Assembly (NCBI GenBank): GCA_000181795.3
Contig: CM012954.1
Coordinates: forward strand, 1,208,951-1,272,950
Length of the DNA: 64,000 bases
DNA from: Trichinella spiralis
Lineage: Eukaryota > Nematoda > Enoplea > Trichinellida > Trichinellidae
Direction: 5' to 3'
The position numbers and the translations under genes were made by a program. Positions within the stretch are counted from its first letter, which is position 1. Each line of letters opens with the position of its first letter. The notes beneath the pieces are model-generated. The model had not been told where the DNA came from. It saw only the letters and a list, made by a program, of their open reading frames with translations, and did no database searches. This document shows positions 27,273 to 37,800 of this stretch, piece after piece.

Positions 27273-27558
27273 ATGAGCGGACATCGGGTTGTTATTTCTC
27301 GTGATGACGTTGATCAGTTTGATAAATTATTAGAGAAAAGTGGATGCGCTAAAGAACATTATGTTTTGCAGGTAATAGCATCTTCAAACGGAATGTTAAA
27401 TGCTAAAAACTTGATAAATTGTATAAGTTGATTAAAATTATTTCAAGGAATGTTATGCTGAACACAAAGATTGGCGAAAGTGTAAGAAAGAAATTGATGC
27501 GCTCAGAAAGTGCATGAAAGTGGAAGATCGAACTCAATCAGCGGACAATGCTACTTAG
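27273..27558 (+). CDS. COA4: COA4, twin CX9C cytochrome c oxidase assembly factor
   Basis: Two exons, 27273-27371 and 27448-27558, give 69 residues. The twin motif is exact: Cys in SGCAKEHYVLQEC then CKKEIDALRKC, each pair spaced by nine residues, with HKDWRKC between them as in vertebrate COA4/CHCHD8. Such proteins are oxidised by the Mia40 relay in the intermembrane space and act in cytochrome oxidase assembly. The intron falls just before the second Cys of the first pair, so neither exon shows the motif alone. The protein is a little shorter than human COA4 (87). Confidence 0.85.
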
Positions 27559-28102
27559 CTTTTGTTCTGCAGCTCATGCTAATTGTTTTCCTACTGGAAC
27601 ATCTGAAGTAAAATTTTTGAATAATATCATCAAGTGGTCTGATTTTTTGTTTGTCATTTCATGGATTATTTTTTCAGACTGTAGTGTTATTTAAATAGAG
27701 ATTTTCCACTTTTTATCCTTCTTATTCAGGTATATCATTCTGATTTTTACGGCCTAATTCTGTTCAAAATTGGGAAGTAATTGGTTTTCCTTTTTGCTTT
27801 TTTGTTTAATTAATTAATTAATTATGTTCTACTGATCAATTTTGTGAGAAAGAATTTGAAACGAGAAACGAAAAAAAGCCAAACAAATGAACAAATGCTT
27901 GAACTGAAATAGCACTTGCCAGTGTTGCAAATGAAAATGTACAAGTGGGATATTCTAATTTGTAACTAATTTTATCATCATCATTAATTGTTACAATCAA
28001 AACTGGTCCGTTTGATGTGATGGTTGATTTGCTCCTTACATCGAAGATGGACGATCAGAAGAAAGAAATTCAGTCATCAATTGGTTGATCATTGTGGAAA
28101 GC
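27559..28102. other. intergenic, no gene seen
   Basis: 3' flank of COA4 and 5' flank of the secreted-protein gene. Nothing supportable. Confidence 0.5.
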
Positions 28103-29048
28103 ATGATCTATTATTATGCAGTGTTGTTGGGCTTTATTTTTGTTGAAGCATTTTCTGAGAACACAACTGCAGGTTATTTAATTTAATTTAATTTTATTTA
28201 ATTTTATTTTATTTTATTTGTTCATTTCGCTGTCATTATTTATTTATTTATTTATTTACAGATTAATCACACATTTTCGTTATAATTTTTTGATCAACAA
28301 AGCAATTTTTGCTGAATATGTTTTCAGTTTTAAGAATTTGCAACAAATTCTTCAATATTGTTGTCGTTGACCGAAGCGGAAAATATTTCCGAACAAGTCG
28401 AAGCTTTTTCTTCCAATCACTCCAGTGATGCAGACGATGTGGCAGTGGAAATGGCGAAACATTGTCCAGAAGTGCGCTGCTATGGACGTAACTGTGCTAT
28501 AGTACGTGAATTCAACGCTTGCCCTGTCTGCGCTTGTCCAATAGGTCTGAACAAATATTGTCTATTAATAATCGTATAATTTCAATGCACTGTTGTGAAT
28601 TTTTCATTTTTAAATTATGTCAGGCAGTCCAGCACGAGGTTGTGACCGTATGCCAAAGTACATGTATGATGAATTGTTCAAGAATGGCTGTCAAAATTTA
28701 GCTAATCTCACCGCACCTCGTTATCCAGCTGTGACCGTTTTTCGATGGTACCGATATGTAAGTTGAGTGTTCAGTGCTTGGTGATTTTCATCATATTTAT
28801 TAATTCAGCTCAATCAGTTGTTATTGGAAGTTTTTTTTCATTTTTTAAAGTTAATCCACATTTATATATATAGGCATGGAACAGTTTGGCGTTTACTGCT
28901 TTATTTTTAGACTAATCATTTAGATGGAACAGATGAATGCCGAATTTACATGTATCCTTATTGTCGTGATTATGAGCTCAACGTATGGCCATCACCGAAA
29001 ACTCGAGAAGAATGCTATGATTATTGTTACAAGACAGGCATGCCATAG
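28103..29048 (+). CDS. secreted Cys-rich protein, antistasin-like plus Kunitz-like
   Basis: Four exons in phase: 28103-28172, 28335-28544, 28624-28757, 28911-29048, giving 183 residues. It starts with a signal peptide (MIYYYAVLLGFIFVEAFS), then a Ser/Asn-rich stretch with several N-glycosylation sites. A first Cys cluster (HCPEVRCYGRN, then CAIVREFNACPVCACP) resembles an antistasin-type inhibitor repeat (C..C..G..GC..C.C). The C-terminal part has the outline of a Kunitz/BPTI domain: FRWYRYTNH, DGTDECRIYMYPYC and REECYDYC match the Rwyyd, Cxx-F-Y-GC and C-x3-C positions. The usual GN after the fourth Cys is replaced. If both are real it is a secreted protease inhibitor, a common class in parasitic nematodes. 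Exon 2 needs a TTTTAAG acceptor. Function is inference from Cys spacing only. Confidence 0.65.
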
Positions 29049-30131
29049 CACGCGTATGTATAATGTATAGCGTGGAACAAAATATATAAAATATTTTTAT
29101 TTAAATTGTCTTATTTTTGAAATTTTCATCACAAAACGTAAAATTCGTTCCACTGTTTTAGCCATTGTTATTGTTCAATGTGCAGTGTTCATTTTATTTG
29201 TGAGTATACACGCTCGCTACACAGATTGCAAACATTATCGTTGTTCATGTTAATAACATTTGCTTATTTGTACATTGTGAGCGTTGTTGTTTCATAGATT
29301 AGCATGTTGTTATTAATACTTGTAGAAAGCTGTCGTCCAGCCGTGTGAGTGAGACTGTTTTGATAGGAAAAAGTTGGAAAAGTAAAAGACCGTGGTGCAA
29401 CAAACGATCATTCGACAAATAACCAATGCGCACTGTACGTTAACCTGAAAATCATTAATAATGTTTCAATTCAGATTAAAATTGGAACGTATCGCCTATC
29501 CAATTGTACGAGTTTATAGTAGAAGATGCAATTGTAATTTTAATTAATTGTTGATTTGATTTATTTTGCTATGATAAGCATCAAAAAATGTTTTGATCAA
29601 TTTTGCCCATTAGTTGGTAAGTGAGCTTGATTTTTGTTGATACATTTTGGCAAATTCGGATTATGGAAATTGTTTCGTCGTTCACCGTCTTCTGGAAAAG
29701 CGGCAGTAAGTAAAAGTTTTGTTAAAATCAGCATGATGAAAAATATCAATTAGTTAATAATTTCTGCACTCTGGTATTCAATTCAGTTGGGACCATCCAG
29801 AGATGTATATGTATATGCTGGCCTTGAATTCGTTCAACCGGTATTTCGTGAGCGTTGTTTTTCTGGGACCGGTTTGTTCAGCCTCGTGCAATGCTTGCTT
29901 GACAGGCTGCGATAAAGCCGGTGTCGAATGAAAATTCCGTTTTCACCGTTACCAAGCAACGGCAATGAACGACTGCCGAGATGGCAAGGGGCACAATTGA
30001 AATTGACTTCGACCAGTTGACGATGATCTGTGAGGGTGTGGTGGATTATTATTTAAATAATAATTTTTTTTGAAAAATGATCGATCATTATTCTCTCACG
30101 AGCGTCGTCGTTTGAGCAGTTGTTGCTGACG
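29049..30131. other. intergenic, no confident gene
   Basis: AT-rich until about 29800, then rising GC towards the DUF273 gene. Two short exon-like pieces near 29640-29920 have splice-like edges but give no recognisable protein, so they are not called. Confidence 0.45.
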
Positions 30132-31247
30132 ATGATTGGTCGACTGCGTTCGGCCCAGGGTCGACGCTGGGCGTGGTTGCTGGTCGCAGTGGTGGTCGAC
30201 CTGCTCCACTCGGTTTTGGTGGAGAAGCGTCGCGAAGCGGCCGTGGCACGGCTCCACTGGCAGCGGTCTCGCAACGCTTGCGAGCCGCTTTACGGTCGGA
30301 TCGGTATTTTCATCTACGCCGACCAGTTGGAACGCTACGAAGGTACAATCGCCTGCTGGAAGTGCTACGCCGACAGCCATGGCTATGAGCAATTTGTCGT
30401 GAAGCCGTTTGCGGAAGACCAGCGGTGCCAGAGGCGATGCGGCCATATAGTTTCGGTCTTTTTCAGACGACACTGCGTGGCGGCGGTCTATTTGGACCGG
30501 GTGGATTGGCTGCTTTTCGTCGACGCTGACAGTTTTCCGGTCAATTTCCATCGATGCGTTGAAGAGTTCGTCGACCCTGACTATCAGATAATCCACTACG
30601 AGCGATTTTTCAGCGGCGAGGTGGCGGCCGGCTCTTACCTCGTCCGCAACACTGACCAATCCAGAGACTACTTGCTCGACTGGGCCGAGCAGAGTTTCGT
30701 TCTGAATCAGATCCACGTCCACAACATGGACAACGGTGTGCTTCAGCTGCACGTGCTTCGGGCGGTCGGCGTCGACCACGACCGTCTGGCCGTCTGCTGG
30801 GACAAATTCCGCAACGCCAGCTCGCTGGTCGGCTACTTCGCGTTCGTCGGCTGCACGAAGAAGAGCCTGCGGGAGCACCGGCCCACCGCCGCTACCACTG
30901 CCGGTCACTCCCGGCGGTCGGTGAAAGTGCTGGCGCCGTTGGGCGGCTGGCTTCGCGACGTCTGGCTGACGGGCGGCCGCTGGACCGACCGGGATTTCGT
31001 CCTGCACGACTTGAAACGGCAGAACGCTTTTCTCAAACGGTTCGTCTCCGAACCGTCCTGTCCGAGCTCGGTCGACACCGCCGGTTGGCTCTGGTCACTC
31101 GGTCCGACCAAACTCGGCTACAAGGTGAGCGTCGAAACCGCCAGCCGACTGTTTTCCAAAGCTGAACGTCGGTCCGCTCGTTACCACCCGGATGTCTTCT
31201 TCCTCGATAGCTCTTCTTCGTCAGGTGTCGTATCTCATTACGGCTGA
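30132..31247 (+). CDS. DUF273 family glycosyltransferase-like protein
   Basis: One uninterrupted exon of 371 residues. A short basic head is followed by a hydrophobic segment (about residues 14-30), fitting a type II Golgi anchor. The catalytic-type domain contains GIFIYADQLERYEG, CWKCYADSHGY, FFRRHCVAAVYL and DWLLFVDADSFPVN, with a DxD at residues 131-133, then IIHYERFFSGEVAAGSYLVRN in pieces and NMDNGVLQLH. This is the DUF273 pattern, a nematode-rich family presumed to be Golgi glycosyltransferases (DxD for metal and nucleotide sugar). The gene is strikingly GC-rich and CpG-rich compared with all neighbours and has no intron. Its start was set at the ATG; upstream TTG codons in the same frame are unlikely starts. 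Family assignment is from memory of the motifs; substrate is unknown. Confidence 0.8.
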   Translation: MIGRLRSAQGRRWAWLLVAVVVDLLHSVLVEKRREAAVARLHWQRSRNACEPLYGRIGIFIYADQLERYEGTIACWKCYADSHGYEQFVVKPFAEDQRCQRRCGHIVSVFFRRHCVAAVYLDRVDWLLFVDADSFPVNFHRCVEEFVDPDYQIIHYERFFSGEVAAGSYLVRNTDQSRDYLLDWAEQSFVLNQIHVHNMDNGVLQLHVLRAVGVDHDRLAVCWDKFRNASSLVGYFAFVGCTKKSLREHRPTAATTAGHSRRSVKVLAPLGGWLRDVWLTGGRWTDRDFVLHDLKRQNAFLKRFVSEPSCPSSVDTAGWLWSLGPTKLGYKVSVETASRLFSKAERRSARYHPDVFFLDSSSSSGVVSHYG

Positions 31248-31840
31248 ACGTGCCAACCGTTGTCAACAGACAAAAACGAAAACACCAACAAGTGCCTCTC
31301 ATTTCTCACTCGCCGGCACAGTACCCCACTCCTACTGTAGCGTACAGGTATTGTTCCGGTTGATATTCATGTTTATTGATTGCTGTGGCGAATTGTTTTT
31401 TATTCGTTCATTTTTCATTGATCCCCACTAGGTATTTTTTTAACAATAAAATCAGGCAATTAAATTTAAATTTTGTCAAACTGACAACTGACGAAAATAT
31501 GTTGCACTCCTTTTTTCAAAAAGGACATACTTTTTTTTATTCAATTTACTCCAAACGTGTTCTGTTTTTATATTTTTTTCTATTCATTTTTCAGGATATA
31601 CAATTTCAGTACGAGAAAATAATGGAAAAAAAGTAATATATCATGATTTAGTCATTTTTAGATTGAAAATTTTCTAATCAAATATTGGAAAAGTTTCTAA
31701 TCAACGAAAAATGCAATGACAATATTGAAAATTTTATTTTGAAACAATGGGAAAAAAGGTGTAACTTGACTTTCTTTACTGTATTTTATCACTGTAGGTA
31801 TTCACGATTCGTCCATACGTAGAATTTTCTATTGTGCGCC
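31248..31840. other. intergenic, no gene seen
   Basis: GC content falls back to the AT-rich background after about 31320. No supportable feature. Confidence 0.5.
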
Positions 31841-34800
31841 ATGTCGAAAGTAAACAAAGTTGATGTTGTAAAAATGAACAGACAACCACTTCACGAGCGG
31901 TTCATTTTGAAATATTTACCCTATTATGACAAGCTGAAAGAGGAAGTCACTGAGCATATTGTGAAAATAAAATCTGGCCTCGCTTCTTCCTTGTTGCTGC
32001 GAGAATGTCGTCCAGGTTTGCAGTTTTGGATTTCACAAATCGAAAGGTAACTAATCACAGAGTTTGACATTATTTTTCTGAGGGAGGGTCAATGAGTTCT
32101 CCTCTGACACAACAAGTTTCAAAAATATTTTTCGAATTATTAACGCGCAAAAACAAGAAAACAACATTTTCCTTCTTCTTCTTCTTTTTCATTTGATCAT
32201 TATTTGACCCTAATTGACCCATTTGATGCAGAATATGGATATTTGTAAATTAAATAATTATAAGCTGAAGAGATTTACAAGTAAGAAAAGGTAGTGGTTT
32301 ACTGTTACAGTTTTTTTATTTATTGCTTTTGAAACCTTCTCTGTCGCTTAATTCTTAGTTCTTAGTCAATCTTAGTTCAGTATTGCATCGTTTTCAACTT
32401 TCCACTGCCGATTTGAATGTATACTCAACTTTCTGATCTAACTTAATTTTACAACTGCAGTCGTGTATTTTGTGTTGGTTAATTAGGGTGAGTATTTCAT
32501 ATCTTCACATCTGAAAGAGTATTTTATTCGGCTTGAATTAAATTTGCAAAGCATTTAGACGGGTAAATCATTTTGCGCGCAAATGCTTGCTGCTATCACT
32601 TTTTGAGAGGAAACAAACGTGGTTATACTGTAGTTAATGATTAAAAAGTACTTTTTTGCTTGACGAAGAAGTAACAAATATTAATGTAACTTCATTCCTT
32701 TTATATAGGGAAATGTGGTTATGTTGAAGTAAATTTTTAAAAAAATTGACAAATGTTACGGTACTTTTTTATCGTTTTTGTTTTCAGTATGATAAATGTT
32801 TATGGATATTGCTTCACCAAAGAAGATCACATCATGTTTGTGAAGATTATTTATGAACTGCTAGCATCGCCGGACATCGACTATCCCACGGCAGAATATC
32901 TGTGTACTGCACTTGTAGCATTGTTGAAGTAAGTGGTTTTATTTTCTCAATTTTATTGTATCAAGAAGCTTTTCATAATTGCAGGAAATGGTATTATATT
33001 TCACCTAAGGATCTGCAGCTGAATTGGAAAGTTTTGTTTGCGCTGTATGAGAGAGTAATAGCTTTAGATCTTGATGACGGATTTCAAGAAGTTGTTCCGA
33101 AGTAAGTCAAAATTTATTCATTGACTTGTCGTTTTCATTGGCAAGTTTTGACAAAACAAACAATGTATATTTTTAGAGGTTTGCCAGCTGTGTTGGCAAA
33201 TGTGGTAAAACTTTGTTCGATGTATTTTTCAAAAGAAGCTACGCAAGAAATACTGAATCGATTGCGACCGTCTATAGGCTTTCTAACAGGGCAAATTAAG
33301 ATGAATATATTTATAACGCTGTGCAATTTCTTGCCTGCCGCAATGCCTGCAAACGAAAGAGAATGTGGTTATGAGCTGTGGTTTGATGAATTGATGTACT
33401 GGTGGCAGAATATGCCCAATTCGGGTATGTGGGAGTATTATTTTGTGGAATTACTTCAACGGCTGGCCAAGAACAATGTGGGCTGCATTGATTGGAATCC
33501 GCATTTGAATTTTATTTTTAATAAAATTCTTCGGTTAGTTTTCCTTTGACTATTTTCATAATATTTTCCAAAGAATGAATTGTCAACTGTTTTGCAGGCA
33601 GTTTCGGCTTTCCGTGAAAGACACTCGTGATTCTTCCAACTTCAATCTCGGAGGTACTGTTAAAAGTTATGATCTGAAAATTATGGGAAGTTTAGTGTGC
33701 TACATGGCAACACCCAAAAATGATGTATTGAAATATTTGGAAAGACTGTTCAAAGCTGTTCAATCCTACTGTCACCCATCTAATAGTGGAAAGTAAGTTA
33801 TCAGTTTTTTCTAAATCGTCGTCGTGTAAGATTTGTTAACAAAAATATTCTAAAACAATATTGAAAAACAGTAAACAATTAAATGTATTAAATGTGCTGT
33901 AATACATTTTATTTTTAAAAAGTATCGCAAAAAATTTAGAGATCATTTCTTTTTTTTATAATGAACTGAATTGGAATGTGGAAAAAATTCGCTTATCTAA
34001 CGCGTGTGGTGAATTTTTAGATGGCAGAATGCGATATTCAGTTTCATCGAAGCGCTTTGCTTGAACATTTGCGAAAGATTGAACAGAGAACGTAGCCCAC
34101 GGAAAGGTTGGCTTGCTACCATTCCTGATGACTGCCAGCTTGACGATCAAGTTAGCATTTTAATTTTATTTTAAAATTATTATATGCATATTTATATTTT
34201 GAAAATTCACTAAATGTTCTGCAGTATGTATCGAAATTGGTGAGTTCAATTCTTCCTTGCGTTCAAGCGGGAATGTTCGGCAAAGGATCGTCGGCCATTG
34301 TTGCTTCATGCTTCCACTATTTATCGCGGATGGATCCGGCAGCAGTTGTTCCCATAGTGTTGGATAGGTTTGTTCGTTTTCTATTGTTTCAGTTGTTTGG
34401 TGCATCATTTGCTGAATCTGTGGTCGTATAATTTGCAGTTGCGAGTCGTCATTGCTTTCCATTACCGAGCCGCATCGAATGCAGCAGTCGTTGGCAAGCA
34501 TGATATCGGTTGGTTTGCCTTTGTTGCGTTTGGCCAGGCATGATGCTAATGGTCTCAGGCTGATACCGTTTCTGAAGTCTTTGCAGTCAACAATCGATGT
34601 GTTTGATTTTTCAAAAATATCCACCATCTTGGAAACATTGTCATATTTTTTCCAACTCTTGCCATTGGTCGACAACTGCGACACTCCACTTTTTGTCGAT
34701 AATTTGAATGACGTGAGAGAAGGGAGAATTGTATTTTTGAAGCGTTGAAGAAAAAAAATGTGAAATTTTGATAATTTTCAGATTGAAAAAGAGCTATGCG

Positions 34801-37800
34801 CCGGTACTGCTTTGTTTGAGGATATTGTTGATGGTTTTGTTGATTGGTATGTATTTTCAATAGAATTTTATTCTTATTTATTATTCCAGTGAAATTATTG
34901 TTATTTTAAAAATTGTTTCAGGTTGCTTTATGCACTGACAAGCTACGGAAACAACGTGAGCAATGGCAATAGTAATGCGCCTGACGATTGTCCTGAGGCG
35001 AACGTTTACAAAGAAGCTGTTTCGGCGGTAGGCCGTTTTTTATTAGCCAACAGCAGCGACACGGTAGTCAAGGTTTGTTGAAAACTGTTATTAATTGTTG
35101 AAATATGATGATCAAGCAAGTAAAATAATTTCCCAATATATATTTTTTTTCTGTACGAATAGAATGCGATGGAAAATATTTTACGCTTTGCCGAAGAAAA
35201 CGAATTCGAATCCGGTATGGCAATGGTATACATTGCTGAACTGTGTTGTTATGCTTGCGAAGTAAGCGTGTAATTTTTTTTTTAAAATGCTATTCGCTTT
35301 GTTCTCGCTTAAGAGATTATGTTGCATTTTGTAGGCGAATTTTGATTACTGTTTCAAGCGCATTTGGAATTTGTACTTTGGTAGATTGAAATCGATGATC
35401 ACTGGTAAATTTTGTAGTTTTATTTTATTTTGTTTTCAATTCTGTTTTTTGTCTTGTAGAAGAAACGAAAAACGAAGAAGAAGTTCACTTTTTAATAATT
35501 AACAATATAATGGCTCTAGATCAGGTAAGTGTATGGCTTGAAGCGTGTAAAATTGTGAAAAGCTCTTCTAGCTTGCTTGTGCAATTGTTTGTTTATTGTT
35601 AAATTAAAATTTGTTTCAGTTTTTACGATTTCAAGGCAAATCTATTGTTGAATTTGTTGACGACATGCTTGAATTGTTTGATTTGCTGTTGCCGTTGCAA
35701 GCGCCCACTGCTGTTAATTGTTATTCCGTTATCGTGGAAACTGTACTGATGCAGCTGACCGAAGTGAAATTGGACGATGCGGAGAGGAACAAAGAGGCGT
35801 TGAATCAATCTGTCGATCGTTTCATAGCTATACGGGTGATATTATTATTATTATTATTATTTTGAAATTAATAATAATAATAATAATTTTTTTCTGATTA
35901 TTTCAGAAATGGGGTGAACAATTTGATAGTAAAAATTTCAAAATGACGTGGAAATTTCCTGGTCAAGCTGAAGTGGATGCGGTGAGTCGGATTTTCGAGA
36001 AGATTCTTTATCCGCAGTTACGTTTATTGGAACAGCCGGAAAAGTTGACAAAGTAAAATGACGCTTTCTGATCTCTTTATTGATTGAAGAAAGTGGAAAT
36101 CAAACAATTCAGAAATCAAATTGTCAAATGCTTGAATTTGACGAGGCATTGTATCAGCGGTGCGTCGGTTGTTTTGCCTTTCATGGAGGGAAAGTTGATT
36201 CATGTGACCAGTTCCAAAGTTCCGAGGGATGTTATCGCGAACCATTCTATATACGACTGCTATCCTAGTATGATTATCGGCGGACGTTGAAAAGTGTACT
36301 GTTTGTGCTTTTTTCTTTGCTTTTTAAGCGCTCGACTGTGACGGCAAGAACATTCGCAACATGGTCAAAGATACAGTGAACAATCTGCTCGACTACATGT
36401 TGGCCAATCGAGAACACGAGACTGCCGTGCTTGAAGAAATCTGCTGGATTTATCAAGATCTTCTGATGTCGCGTGGATGCAGTATGGTGCGTTTTTCCGA
36501 TTTTTCTTTTCTTAGACACAATTTAGATAGAAATTTATTCGAAAAGCCAACCAAACACTCTCACGTTTGAATGGTTTTATTCAAAATAGTGGAAAATCAA
36601 ATTTTGCAATTGATAATTTTACATTTTCAGAGGCAAACTTTTGCTACTGATGATGATGATGATGTTGTTGGTGGTGATTTAGGAGAACTGTTCCGTGTTG
36701 GAAGAAGAATTGACGAGTTTGAGTAAAAAGATGAGCGATGAAGTAAAAGGCAGGAATGGAATGACAAAAATTTTGTTTGCTTTCAAAGTTAAACTATTTC
36801 ACCAGGTATATATCTTTATGATTATTATTACTATTATTGTACTTTTGCATCAGTTGTTGTTGTTGTTGTAATGTTATTTTGAAGAAACGCTTGGTATGTG
36901 ACTGCGAGATGGTGCACAACGAAAGTCATACGGAAGTGTTTTCCAAATTGTTCAAACTGCTCACCAGCCCTTATGACGAAGTAAGATGGATTATTTGTGG
37001 TGATCATTATTATTATTATCATTATTACGTATATATTTAATACTTTGTACATTTTGCCAATTTAGATCCGTGAATATGCCCGTGGGGTGTTCAATAATTG
37101 TTTTGAAACGTTTCCATTTTCTTCGAAATTTGTTTTCGACATGTTGCTCGACACTATTGCCGAATATAATAGCGATAGTAACGACGTTGCGTCAAGAGCG
37201 CGATTTAAAGTGATCATAATTTTGTTTTATTAACTTTTGCTGAATTTTATGCAGCACATTGTTCTCATTTATTTATTTATTTATTTGATTTTGCTTTTCT
37301 CTCTCAGGGTGCAATGCGATTGCTGCACGACTGTAACGAGATTATCAGTTTCTATGATTCGATTTGGCAAGCAACGTACAAACTTTGGATGTCAATGGCT
37401 CGTTGCCCATTTCCCAGGGAACCGCTTGAAATTGCTATGTTTATAAAAATGGGAAAGCAGATACAGAGTTGTTTTCAAGTTTATTCCATAAAATTTACCG
37501 TGAGAATTCTACATCTTTTTCTCTTCCTCCGCCCGTGTGTTGTTTCATCTATGAGTTGATAATTTTCGAATGTGCTTTGTTTTGAACGATAGATGCCTGA
37601 AGAGGTTGTCAAAATGGGGCATTTACTTTGTGAAGATTTTCACATGCCTTGTTACATTACGGAGGCAGACATTGAAGAAGCTGTGGTTCAAGAACGTCAA
37701 AGGAATGAAAATAATGAACAGTAACTGCTGATGATTTTATCATTTAAAAAAAGAAAATTTTCCCCCTCAACATGATAATTTGTTTCAGAACATACAAGCA

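Noticed and set aside
29575-29930. Two exon-like pieces upstream of the DUF273 gene
   Set aside because: Splice-like edges exist but phases do not give a consistent recognisable protein; left uncalled.
30096-31007. 303-residue minus-strand frame opposite the DUF273 gene
   Set aside because: It is a shadow frame caused by high GC; the plus strand carries the recognisable family motifs.
36610-36682. Alternative start of PSME4 exon 18 including a GAT-repeat stretch
   Set aside because: Its frame reaches a stop after about 30 codons, whereas the acceptor at 36682 continues the conserved protein in phase.
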